Both the position numbers and the translations under genes were made by a program. 64,000 bases of DNA from Chloroflexota bacterium (GTDB lineage Bacteria > Chloroflexota > UBA11872), in assembly GCA_022821905.1 (NCBI GenBank), contig JAJECS010000018.1, forward strand, positions 1 through 64,000, written 5' to 3'. The notes below the pieces were generated by a model. That model saw only the letters and a list, made by a program, of their open reading frames with translations. It was not told the origin of the DNA and searched no databases. This document shows positions 49,266 to 57,941 of this stretch, piece by piece (within the stretch, counting starts at the first letter, position 1; the number at the start of each line of letters is the position of its first letter).

Positions 49266-50174
49266 TCACCAGGTGCGGCCGACCGGCCGGTACCCGCGAT
49301 CGGTCACGTCGCCCGGCACGCCGTATCGGTGGCGGTAGCGCGTGCGCGCGATGGCCTCGGGCGTGGCCTTGTTCTCGGGAATGTCGCCCGGCCAGCCCTG
49401 CCCGCCCAGGTAGTGGAACTCGTCGGACTTGCCGCACAGCCAGTAGTACATCTCGGCGGCGTCCACGCAGTCGCGCATCAGCTCCGAGTGACGCAGGGTG
49501 TCCACGACGAAGTCGGCGAACTCGACCTCGAAGTCCGGCTCCTGGATCCAGTCGCGCCTGGGGTCCTCGGTGCGCCAGTAGTTGTACTTGAGCAGGTTTC
49601 GCGTCCCGGTCGGCGCCGTGCGCGCGCCGCGCCGGTGCCAGATGTTGTAGGAGGTGAGGAAGATCGAGCCGGCCGGCGCGGCGGTCAGCACGCTGCCCTT
49701 GATCGCGTCGTAGTGCGCCATGTGCTTCTCGCGCTGATACAGGAAATGCGAGCCGGGTAATAGCTCGGTCGGGCCCATCTCGGGCGGCACGTCCTGCGGG
49801 TAGTAGAACACCTGGAGGTAGTTCACCTCGGGGCCGTAACGCGAGCCGCCGTCGCGGTGCCAGTCCTGCGGATGCCGCGGGGCGGTGCCCCGGTGATTCG
49901 ACATCAGCACGGGGAGCGTGAAGTTGTCGCCGAGCAGCGAACGCACCGCCCCGGCCGCCGCCGGATTGACGATCACGTTCTCGACGAACCAGTCCTCTTC
50001 CAGGATCTCCGACGGCTCCGAAATTGGGTGTTCGTCGAGAAAGTCCATCGCCCGCCGGTTGATCTCGTCGGGCACCACGCCTTCCAGAATCCAGTAGCCA
50101 TTGCGGCAGAACCAGATCACGTCGTCGTCGGTCATGGTGGGTGCGCAGGAGTGGGTGCGCTTGGGAATGCTCAT
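49266..50174 (-). CDS. Phytanoyl-CoA dioxygenase (PhyH) family protein
   Basis: MSIPKRTHSCAPTMTDDDVIWFCRNGYWILEGVVPDEINRRAMDFL; DWHRDGGSRYGPEVNYLQVFYYPQDVPPEMGPTELLPGSHFLY; GSIFLTSYNIWHRRGA. Start ATG 50174; the track ORF extends upstream into another gene. Confidence 0.9.
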   Translation of the reverse strand: MSIPKRTHSCAPTMTDDDVIWFCRNGYWILEGVVPDEINRRAMDFLDEHPISEPSEILEEDWFVENVIVNPAAAGAVRSLLGDNFTLPVLMSNHRGTAPRHPQDWHRDGGSRYGPEVNYLQVFYYPQDVPPEMGPTELLPGSHFLYQREKHMAHYDAIKGSVLTAAPAGSIFLTSYNIWHRRGARTAPTGTRNLLKYNYWRTEDPRRDWIQEPDFEVEFADFVVDTLRHSELMRDCVDAAEMYYWLCGKSDEFHYLGGQGWPGDIPENKATPEAIARTRYRHRYGVPGDVTDRGYRPVGRTW

Positions 50175-50539
50175 GCGGTGGCCCTCCGTTCCAGGATGAA
50201 CTCGCAGGAGAGCCCGTAGGTGCGGCTCTCGTCCATGAGCAGCGACAGCTCGGGGAACTTCACCACCCGCCAGCCGTCGTTGATGGCCTCCAGCACGGTC
50301 TTGTAGGGCCAGTCCTCGGGCGCCGGCAGCGGATAGACCACCTCGCCGTCGCGGATCATGCGCATGCCGACCACGTCCGAGGTTTCGGACGTTCGTGCCG
50401 CCTGGAGGTAGAGCAGGTCCCAGCGCCGCGGCCGCTCCGCGCCGATGGCGTCCTCGAGCTCGCGCAGCCGCTCCTCGGTCAGGCGCCCCTCGCGCAGCTC
50501 CTCGATGCACTGCCGCACCATCTGCCGCGGATTCTTCAT
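50171..50539 (-). CDS. Small conserved-looking protein of unknown function
   Basis: 122 aa, 4-bp ATGA overlap with the PhyH gene at 49266-50174. Confidence 0.55.
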   Translation of the reverse strand: MKNPRQMVRQCIEELREGRLTEERLRELEDAIGAERPRRWDLLYLQAARTSETSDVVGMRMIRDGEVVYPLPAPEDWPYKTVLEAINDGWRVVKFPELSLLMDESRTYGLSCEFILERRATA

Positions 50540-50623
50540 CAGCAGACCTCCGCCGGTCGCGCCGTGGCGCTCGCGCCTTCCATCGTAGCTCGCGATGGCG
50601 CGCGGCGGCGGTCGAACCTCACC

Positions 50624-51541
50624 TCATCCGAGGCGCCCGGATTGCCTCTCCCGTCGATCGGTGATGTCGCCCGGCACGCCGTAGCGTCGGCGGTATCTGG
50701 CGCGTTCGTCGGAACCGGTCGCGGGCTTGGTCAACAGGATGTCCGCGGGCCACGACTGACCGCCCAGATAGCGAAATTCGTCGATCTTCCCGCTGAGCCA
50801 GAAATACATCTCCGCTGCGTCGACACAGTCGCTGACCCCATCGGAGAACCGCGCCCCGTCGACGACGAAATCCGCCGACGCGATGTCGAACTCCGGGTTC
50901 ACGATCCAGTCCCGCCGTGGGTCGGCGGTGCGCCAGTAGTTGTATTTGAGCAGGTGGCGCACGCCGGCAGCTGCCGGCGCCGTGCGCGCCGCTCGGCGAT
51001 GCCAGATGTTGTACGCGGTGATGAAGATCGAGCCAGCCGGCCCGGCGGTTAGCACGCCGCCCTTGATCGCGCCGTAGTGCGCCATGTGCTTTTCCCGTTG
51101 GTAGAGGAAATGTGAGCCCGGCAACAGCTCCGTGGGACCCATCTCCGGCGGCACGTCCTGGGGGTAGTAGAAGACCTGCAAGTAGTTGAGCTCCGGCCCG
51201 TGGAGTGAGCCGCTGTCGCGGTGCCAATCCTGCGGCTTGGCCGGGCCCCGGCCGCGGTGGTTGGCCATCAGCGTCGGCAGGGCGAAGTCGTCTCCCAGCA
51301 GCGAGCGGACCGCCCCGGCGGCCGCCGGGTTGAGAATCACGCCGTCCACGAACCAGTCCTCCGCCAGGATCTCGGTGGGCTCCCCGTGCGTGTTCGACGC
51401 CAGGTAGTCCAGCGCTCGCCGGTTGATCTCGTCCGGCACAACCGCTTCCAGAATCCAGTAGCCGTTGCGGCAGAACCGCACCACGTCCTCATCGGTCATC
51501 GTGGGCTCGCAGGAGTGCGTGCGGTTCATGCTGGGCGCCAT
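50624..51541 (-). CDS. Phytanoyl-CoA dioxygenase (PhyH) family protein, close paralog of 49266-50174
   Basis: RTHSCEPTMTDEDVVRFCRNGYWILEAVVPDEINRRALDYL; DWHRDSGSLHGPELNYLQVFYYPQDVPPEMGPTELLPGSHFLYQREKHMAHYGAIKG. Confidence 0.9.
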   Translation of the reverse strand: MAPSMNRTHSCEPTMTDEDVVRFCRNGYWILEAVVPDEINRRALDYLASNTHGEPTEILAEDWFVDGVILNPAAAGAVRSLLGDDFALPTLMANHRGRGPAKPQDWHRDSGSLHGPELNYLQVFYYPQDVPPEMGPTELLPGSHFLYQREKHMAHYGAIKGGVLTAGPAGSIFITAYNIWHRRAARTAPAAAGVRHLLKYNYWRTADPRRDWIVNPEFDIASADFVVDGARFSDGVSDCVDAAEMYFWLSGKIDEFRYLGGQSWPADILLTKPATGSDERARYRRRYGVPGDITDRRERQSGRLG

Positions 51542-51566
51542 CGTCTGCTGGAGTTTGCCGCCAGAC

Positions 51567-52874
51567 CTATGATGCGACGCCGCACCATTCGACGATGGCC
51601 AGCGCGTAGATCTTCGCGGCGTCGATCAAGTCGTCGATCTCCACGTGCTCGTCCGGTCCGTGCGCGACCAGCAGACTCCCCGGCCCGATGGTGATGGCCG
51701 GAATCCCCGCGCGATTCAGGAACGCCCCGTCGTCGACGGCGGCGAAGCCGTAGTAGGGCGCTTCCGTGCCGAACACGCCCGTGTAGGCCGCCTCGAGGGC
51801 CTTGCAGATGGGCTCGTCCGGCGAGACGTCGAACGGCGGCCACCAGAGCAGCCATTCGACCTTGGGCGGATTGTCCCGCAGCCATGAGTCGGTGGCGGCC
51901 ACGCGCGCAATGTGCGCCTCGACCTCGGCCCTGACGTCCTCGACCGGCTCCTGCGGCGGATGCCAGATCGCATACTCCACCCGGCTCTCCTCCGAGATCA
52001 CGAACGGCCCGTTCGGACCGCCCTGCACCAGGCCCGGATAGATGGTGAAGTGCCCCGGACGCTTGAACATCGGGTGCGACTTGGTCTGGCCCCACTCTTC
52101 TTCCAGTTGGCGCAAGCCGTCCATGACGATCTGGGCCTTGTCGATGGAGGAGACGCCGATGGCCGCGCCGCCGCCGCCTGCGCGGATCAGCTCGTCGCGC
52201 ATCGAGGCGTGCACCGCCTTGCCCTTCACGGTCAGCGCCATGTAGAGCAGGCCGGGCGAGGCCGGGATGATGCCCAGGCGGTGCGGCGGGCCGGACGCCT
52301 CGGCCACGATCGCCGCATCAGCCGTGTAGCCGCGCTCGATGGCCGCGCCAGTGCCGGCCTCGGTGTTCATCATCTCCTCGCCGACGACGAATTCGAGGAT
52401 CACGTCGCCCTTGGGATGCAGCCCGGCCTGCAGCACCGCTTTCAGGGCGATGAGCGTTGCCGCGTTGCCGCCCTTCATGTCGCACGAGCCGCGGCCCCAG
52501 ATCTTGCCGTCGATGACCTCTCCGCTCCACGGCCCGGCCTTCGACCAGTTGGCGTCCGGTCCGGGCGGCACCACGTCCACGTGGCCGTTGAACAGCAGCG
52601 ACCGGCCCCCGCCCGCGCCGCTGAACTTGCCGGCCAGGTTCGCGCGGCCTTTCTCGGCTTCCCACAGATCGGTCTCAAGGCCGACGGCCTCCATGAGCGG
52701 CTGGCAGAACTCGTTCACGCGGGTTTCCCCGCCCAACGCCGCCGCCTGGTCGATCCCCGGATAGGTCGGGTTCACCGACGGGATGCGCACGGTGTCGATG
52801 GTCATCTGCACCAGCTCGTCGGCCAGGGCGTCCACCTCGGCCAACACGCGCTCGCGGATTTGCGAATCTGTCAT
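51567..52874 (-). CDS. M20-family metallopeptidase (ArgE/DapE-like)
   Basis: LLFNGHVDVVPPGPDANW, GRGSCDMKGGNAATLIALKAVLQAG, EFVVGEEMMNTEAGTGAAI. Confidence 0.92.
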   Translation of the reverse strand: MTDSQIRERVLAEVDALADELVQMTIDTVRIPSVNPTYPGIDQAAALGGETRVNEFCQPLMEAVGLETDLWEAEKGRANLAGKFSGAGGGRSLLFNGHVDVVPPGPDANWSKAGPWSGEVIDGKIWGRGSCDMKGGNAATLIALKAVLQAGLHPKGDVILEFVVGEEMMNTEAGTGAAIERGYTADAAIVAEASGPPHRLGIIPASPGLLYMALTVKGKAVHASMRDELIRAGGGGAAIGVSSIDKAQIVMDGLRQLEEEWGQTKSHPMFKRPGHFTIYPGLVQGGPNGPFVISEESRVEYAIWHPPQEPVEDVRAEVEAHIARVAATDSWLRDNPPKVEWLLWWPPFDVSPDEPICKALEAAYTGVFGTEAPYYGFAAVDDGAFLNRAGIPAITIGPGSLLVAHGPDEHVEIDDLIDAAKIYALAIVEWCGVAS

Positions 52875-53040
52875 CGCAGCGACTCCTCGGCTCTACGGCT
52901 CGCTGGCCGCATGGTAAGCGCCGCAGTCTCAGACGTGCCGCGTGACTGCTTCCACACCTCGCAAGCCGGTGCCGCTTCAGTGATTCTCGCTGCGGACTCT
53001 TGGAAATCCGTTCACGGCCATTGGTAAGCTCCCCTTCCCC

Positions 53041-53064
53041 GTTCGTGGTGAGCCTGTCGAACCA
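53041..53064 (+). repeat. GTTCGTGGTGAGCCTGTCGAACCA repeat copy
   Basis: One difference from 41801-41824. Confidence 0.75.
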
Positions 53065-53115
53065 TGGACGGGGCCGACCAGCTCGAAACGTCGTATTGAG
53101 CGGGCTTGAGGATTC

Positions 53116-54288
53116 ATGAGCGCCGAACCGCAGCTATTCCGAATCAATCCTGACAGCCACGAATCCGAGAGGATCGACGAGGTCGAATTCGCGAGCCTCG
53201 GATTCCAGGAGCGACGCGACATTCAGGAATGGATCGCCGCCAATCCTGGCATTCTGGGCGAAGACCTGCTGGTCATCGGCAAGGAGTTCAGCGGCTTCGA
53301 TCGAACCGACGAGCGGCTGGATCTCCTGGCGGTGGACGCGGACGGCCGGCTGGTCGTGATCGAATTGAAGCGCGACGACACGGGCTCCGACGCGCACTGG
53401 CAGGCAATCAAATACGCTAGCTATCTCCACCGTGCCACCGCGGACAACGTCATTCCCATGCTGGCCGAGTACGCCGAGGTGTCTGAATCGGAAGCCACGG
53501 ACTGGTTGCTGCGGCACCTCAACGCCGACGACTTCAACGCCTTGAACAACGATCAGCGCATCATCCTGGCGAGCCACAGGTTTGCGCCGGAAGTTATCTC
53601 GGCCGCGCTCTGGCTGAACGAGAAGGCTCCCGGAGAAGATCTGATTACCTGCGTCCAACTGACTCCGTACCGCGACGGTGAGGCCGGTTCCTTGTACGTG
53701 CAGGCCAACACCATCATTCCCGTGCCGGGCGTTGACGAATACGTGATAGGCATCGGCGACGCTTCGAACGAGAAACTGCCTGTAGGACACCGTGTCAGTA
53801 AGTGGGTGCAGACCGCTGCGAGGAATCGCAACGATGAAGTCACGCGCTTTCTCAGAGACATTGCGGACCGCACCATCCAAAGCCTCCCTGGCCAGCTAAA
53901 GCCGGAAAAGCGAAGCAGGTGGGCAGGGCAGAGTGGTGACTATCGCTACTACCACCTGTGGTATGCGCGGCCCGAGTGGGGCAACTGGGATATGTTCTAT
54001 TTCACCAATCTGTATCGCGAAGATGAGCGTGACTCGGGTGCATGGCGGATCGACCTCGGGTTTCGCGGTTGCCAAGCGGTGAATGCAGAATCTTGGCTCG
54101 CTAATGTGAATGTCCACGACGACCAACTGATCGATGGTGAGGGGAACGAGCTCCTGGTATCACGTCGAGCTAGTGCCTTGGACGCCTCTTTCGCCGACGC
54201 GCTAGCTACAACCCTCGCCCATTTCATCGAAGTCCTCACACCTCGAATCGACGCGATCCTGGACGAATCCAACGAAGAAGGCGCCTGA
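53116..54288 (+). CDS. Endonuclease NucS/DUF91-like protein, PD-(D/E)XK core
   Basis: IQEWIAANPGILGEDLLVIGKEFSGFDRTDERLDLLAVDADGRLVVIELKRDDTGSDAHWQAIKYASYL (D..ExK motif). Confidence 0.72.
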   Translation: MSAEPQLFRINPDSHESERIDEVEFASLGFQERRDIQEWIAANPGILGEDLLVIGKEFSGFDRTDERLDLLAVDADGRLVVIELKRDDTGSDAHWQAIKYASYLHRATADNVIPMLAEYAEVSESEATDWLLRHLNADDFNALNNDQRIILASHRFAPEVISAALWLNEKAPGEDLITCVQLTPYRDGEAGSLYVQANTIIPVPGVDEYVIGIGDASNEKLPVGHRVSKWVQTAARNRNDEVTRFLRDIADRTIQSLPGQLKPEKRSRWAGQSGDYRYYHLWYARPEWGNWDMFYFTNLYREDERDSGAWRIDLGFRGCQAVNAESWLANVNVHDDQLIDGEGNELLVSRRASALDASFADALATTLAHFIEVLTPRIDAILDESNEEGA

Positions 54289-54359
54289 GCGCTCCGTCCC
54301 GCCCTGCCGTATTCGCTCTTTCAACGATTACCGGCTTCGGAGGCCTTTGCGACACCTTC

Positions 54360-54386
54360 CGTCATTCCCGCGAAGGCGGGAATCTA
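54360..54386 (+). repeat. CGTCATTCCCGCGAAGGCGGGAATC palindromic repeat family
   Basis: cgtcattcccgcgaaggcgggaatcta. Confidence 0.8.
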
Positions 54387-54492
54387 GCCCAGACTCACTC
54401 TTGGGCGTTGCATGGTGCGTGTTGCGTTCACCCAGCGGCCGCTACCATCGGCACCCCCACTAATTCCGCCACCCCAGCAAAGCGAGCGCCAC

Positions 54493-55584
54493 ATGGCTGC
54501 CAAGACCATGCCCGAGAACCACGAAGCGCGGTGCCGCGGGCGCTACGAGCTGCCCGGCGTGACCGTCCAGGTCGAGAACACGATCACCCTCATTCCCGAG
54601 CAAGACCGCTTCTGTCCCGCCGGATACCTGTTCAAGCTTCGCGACGGCCGCCTGATCGCGGGCAGCGTCCCCTCGGAGGATGGGGTAATGACGTGGCGCG
54701 AGTCACGGGACGCGGGCCAGACCTGGGCGCCGTCTCCGGCCTGGCCCAGCTGGCTCGTCCACCAGTTCCCCGACGGCGAGCTGATCGGGTTGGAGGGCTC
54801 GGAAGAGCCCTGGGTCGGCAAGACCGATCGTCCGGGCGTTTACACGGGTCGCGCCTACCGTTCGACCGACGCGGGCGCAACGTTCAGCGCGGAGACGGTG
54901 GAAATCTCCGGCGTGCCGCCGCTCGCCGAAGGCGAGAGCGAGCGATGGGGCTTTCACGTTGACTCATACGTCGATCACAACATGGCGACGCTCAGCGACG
55001 GCAGTGTGCTGGCGGGCGCGCATGGGCGGTTTGCGGGCCATCGCAAATACAGCACCTACGTCGTGCGCTCGGCGGACCGCGGCCGGAGCTGGCACTACTG
55101 GGGGACAGTTGCGTCGGACCTGACGGCGGACGACCACGTGCGGATCGAGGGCTTCGATGAGCCGGCGCTGCTGATGCTCCCGAGCGGCGAATTGCTGTGC
55201 TTCATGCGCAGCGGGGGCCGCTATGACGGAACCTATTCGCCGCTGTATCTGAGCCGGTCGGCGGACGACGGGCGCACCTGGAGCGTGGCCGATCCCATCG
55301 CCGACCGCGGCGTCTGGCCCAACGCCTGCCGCATGGCCAACGGCGTGCTGGCGGTGATCTACGGCCGTCCCGGCGACTGGCTGGCCTTCAGCCTGGACGA
55401 CGGCCACACCTGGATCGGGCACTTTTGCCTGCACCTGGGCACGCAGGCGTGGGACTGCGGCAGCTACGACTGGATCGAAGAGGTTGCCCCCGACACGCTG
55501 CTGGCCGCCTACGGACGCACCGACCCGAACAACCCGCGTATGACCGAGGTGTCGGGGACCTTCATCACCGTCACCCGCACGTAG
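54493..55584 (+). CDS. Sialidase-like (BNR/Asp-box) glycoside hydrolase family protein
   Basis: Asp-box-like units: SRDAGQTW, RSTDAGATF, RSADRGRSWHYWG, SRSADDGRTWSVADP, SLDDGHTWIGHF. Confidence 0.8.
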   Translation: MAAKTMPENHEARCRGRYELPGVTVQVENTITLIPEQDRFCPAGYLFKLRDGRLIAGSVPSEDGVMTWRESRDAGQTWAPSPAWPSWLVHQFPDGELIGLEGSEEPWVGKTDRPGVYTGRAYRSTDAGATFSAETVEISGVPPLAEGESERWGFHVDSYVDHNMATLSDGSVLAGAHGRFAGHRKYSTYVVRSADRGRSWHYWGTVASDLTADDHVRIEGFDEPALLMLPSGELLCFMRSGGRYDGTYSPLYLSRSADDGRTWSVADPIADRGVWPNACRMANGVLAVIYGRPGDWLAFSLDDGHTWIGHFCLHLGTQAWDCGSYDWIEEVAPDTLLAAYGRTDPNNPRMTEVSGTFITVTRT

Positions 55585-55684
55585 CCAGAACGTCGGCCTG
55601 ACCGTCCCCTGCTGCCCGGCAGGCGCCCATGCCTTACGCTGGCAGCCGTTGCCGCTCCGTCGATCGCTGCGAGGAATCTTGAGC

Positions 55685-56437
55685 ATGGCCGAAATCCGAC
55701 CGAACCGCATCAAGCACAGGCTCGCCGAGGGCAAGGTCGTCTCTGTCCCGGCCGGCGTGAACACACCCGACATGATCGACACCATGGGCCCGTGGGGATT
55801 CGACGGATTCTGGATCGAGGCCGAGCACGGGCCGGTCGACTTTGGCGACATTGCCGACCTCACGCGCGCCTGCGACCTGTGGGGTGTGACGTCGATTGTG
55901 CGCGTGAACCGCGTCGAGCCCGGCATCATCTACCGCACCCTCGACCAGGGGGCGCAGGGCATCGTGGTGCCGCACGTGAACACGGCGGACGAGGCGCGGC
56001 AGATCGTGGACGCCGCCAAGTTCGCGCCCATCGGGCACCGCGGCATGTTCGGCTCGCGCCAGGGATACGGCGTCGACGATTACCTGAACAAGGCGAACGA
56101 CGAGACGCTAATCGTGATCCTGGTGGAGGACATCGTCGCGGTCCGCAACCTGCCGGAGCTGCTCGAGGTCGACCACATCGACGTGTTCTTCGTGGCGCCC
56201 TCGGACCTGGGCCAGAGCATGGGGATTCTCGATAGCAAAGCGCCCGAGATTCGGGAGCTGACGGAAAAGACGATCCGCCGGATCGTCGCCGCCGGCCGGA
56301 CGGCGGGCACGCTCGCCTTTACGTCCGACGCGGCTCACTGGATCGATGTCGGCGCTCGCTTCCTGCACCCGCCCTGGACGCCCTGGCTCGAGGCCGGTGC
56401 GCGGGAGTTTCTCCAAAGCACCGGCAGCGGCTCCTGA
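55685..56437 (+). CDS. HpcH/HpaI aldolase family protein
   Basis: GFWIEAEHGPVDFGDIADL, VRVNRVEPGIIYRTLDQGAQGIVVPHVNTADEARQIVDAAKFAPIGHRGMFG, IVILVEDIVAVRNLPELL. Confidence 0.9.
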   Translation: MAEIRPNRIKHRLAEGKVVSVPAGVNTPDMIDTMGPWGFDGFWIEAEHGPVDFGDIADLTRACDLWGVTSIVRVNRVEPGIIYRTLDQGAQGIVVPHVNTADEARQIVDAAKFAPIGHRGMFGSRQGYGVDDYLNKANDETLIVILVEDIVAVRNLPELLEVDHIDVFFVAPSDLGQSMGILDSKAPEIRELTEKTIRRIVAAGRTAGTLAFTSDAAHWIDVGARFLHPPWTPWLEAGAREFLQSTGSGS

Positions 56438-56501
56438 CCCGCAACTCGTCACGGACTCTGCCGGCGACAGCCCGCAGGTGGAGGCAACTGCGTAAACCTT
56501 C

Positions 56502-56560
56502 CGTCATTCCGGCGAAAGCCGGAATCCAGGGGCCGCTGAACCTGCTAACCCACGAATAGG
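56502..56560 (+). repeat. CGTCATTCCxGCGAAxGCxGGAATC palindromic repeat family, long form
   Basis: cgtcattccggcgaaagccggaatccaggggccgctgaacctgctaacccacgaatagg. Confidence 0.75.
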
Positions 56561-56616
56561 GCGGTTCGCGGACCGCCCCTACGGAGCTCGAACCGAGGGA
56601 AGGGCGTAATCGGCTG

Positions 56617-57624
56617 CTACGGCACCCGTGCCGCGGGCCACACCGGGTGCAGGGCGTACCAGCTGCGATAGCCGTAGCCGATCATCTCGGTCAGCACATC
56701 CGCCATGCGTTGCACGCCTTCCTGCAGGCCGTCGCTTGAGCGATCCAGATCGCGCAGGTGGATAGCGCGCCCGAAATAGCCCTGCACGCGCCCGTCGGGC
56801 AAACGCCGGGTGAAGGCGGGCATCAGCGGTGCGCCGCTCATGATGCTCAGCAAGGCGGGGCCCTTGGGGAGGATCGCGGTCTCGCCGCACAGCTGCACCG
56901 GCACTCCGTCGCCGATGATCACTCGATCCGCGGCCAGTCCAACGGCCTCGTTGCGGCGCAGCGCCCGGAGCAGCGGGCGGGCGGCCTCGCGTTCGTCGTG
57001 CACCTCGATCCGGGCCTGTCGACGAATCATCGCGAAGACACGCCCCAGCCAGTGTGGTCGCAGCCGTTCACCGGCGGAAGAGATGGGCGCGTGTCGCCGT
57101 CGCAACTCCCGGGCGGCGATCTCGAAGCTGGCGGCGTGCATGCTCACGATGATGGCGCCCCGACCTTCGTCTAAAGCCGCCGCCAGTTCCGACGAATTGA
57201 TCTCGACGCGGCGGTGGCGGTGCCACCAATCCGGCCAGATCATCGTGAAGTACTCCACCAGATAACGGCCGTAGCTGGCATAGACGTCCCCGGCCGCGGC
57301 GTTCACGTCTTGCGCCGAGGCCGATGGGCCCATGGCCACGGACAGGTTGGCGCGCAGTTGGCGTGAGCGACGCCCGCCTCGGGCATACACGCGGCGTCCC
57401 AGCCAGGCGGCGGCCGCATCGACAAGACGCGCGGGCAGGATCGCCACGAGCAAAATGACCGCCAGCAGGAGCGCCGTCGCCGAATAGGACACGACCGTCC
57501 CCATCAGTTGCACGGCCTGAGCGAGGATGCGGCGTACGGCGCCCACCCAGTGCTTCGCCGAAAACTGTCCCGCCGCTATCACTGCGCCCTCCGGTGCCTG
57601 CCATGGGCAGTCGAAGTCCGGCAA
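56617..57624 (-). CDS. Lysophospholipid/LpxL-HtrB-like acyltransferase
   Basis: HxxxxE-type catalytic motif in GAIIVSMHAASFEIAARELRRR; EAVGLAADRVIIGDGVPVQLCGETAILPKGPALLSIMSGAPLMPAFTRR. Confidence 0.78.
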   Translation of the reverse strand: MPDFDCPWQAPEGAVIAAGQFSAKHWVGAVRRILAQAVQLMGTVVSYSATALLLAVILLVAILPARLVDAAAAWLGRRVYARGGRRSRQLRANLSVAMGPSASAQDVNAAAGDVYASYGRYLVEYFTMIWPDWWHRHRRVEINSSELAAALDEGRGAIIVSMHAASFEIAARELRRRHAPISSAGERLRPHWLGRVFAMIRRQARIEVHDEREAARPLLRALRRNEAVGLAADRVIIGDGVPVQLCGETAILPKGPALLSIMSGAPLMPAFTRRLPDGRVQGYFGRAIHLRDLDRSSDGLQEGVQRMADVLTEMIGYGYRSWYALHPVWPAARVP

Positions 57625-57941
57625 CGGCAGAATTTACCAGCCCCGCGCGACGGCATCCGTGAGGTTGGCGCCCAAGTGCTCATGGCATTGGCCCGACCCG
57701 GGTGCGTCGGCCGTTCCCAGGGACGAAGCGGCGCCGGCGGGTGCGCGGCGCGACACTTGATCGAAGCGCCTCTGGAGGAGTGGCGAAGACGTCAACGGCC
57801 AGACGACCCATGGCAGCCTGCGGAGGCATGACAAGCGGTCCACGCGCGATACTCTCTCGCCTATGCGCCGCGCGACGAGATTGCAGGACACGTTTGCATT
57901 GGCCCGATCATGGTTTCCGGAATGCCGGTGACTCGCGTTGC

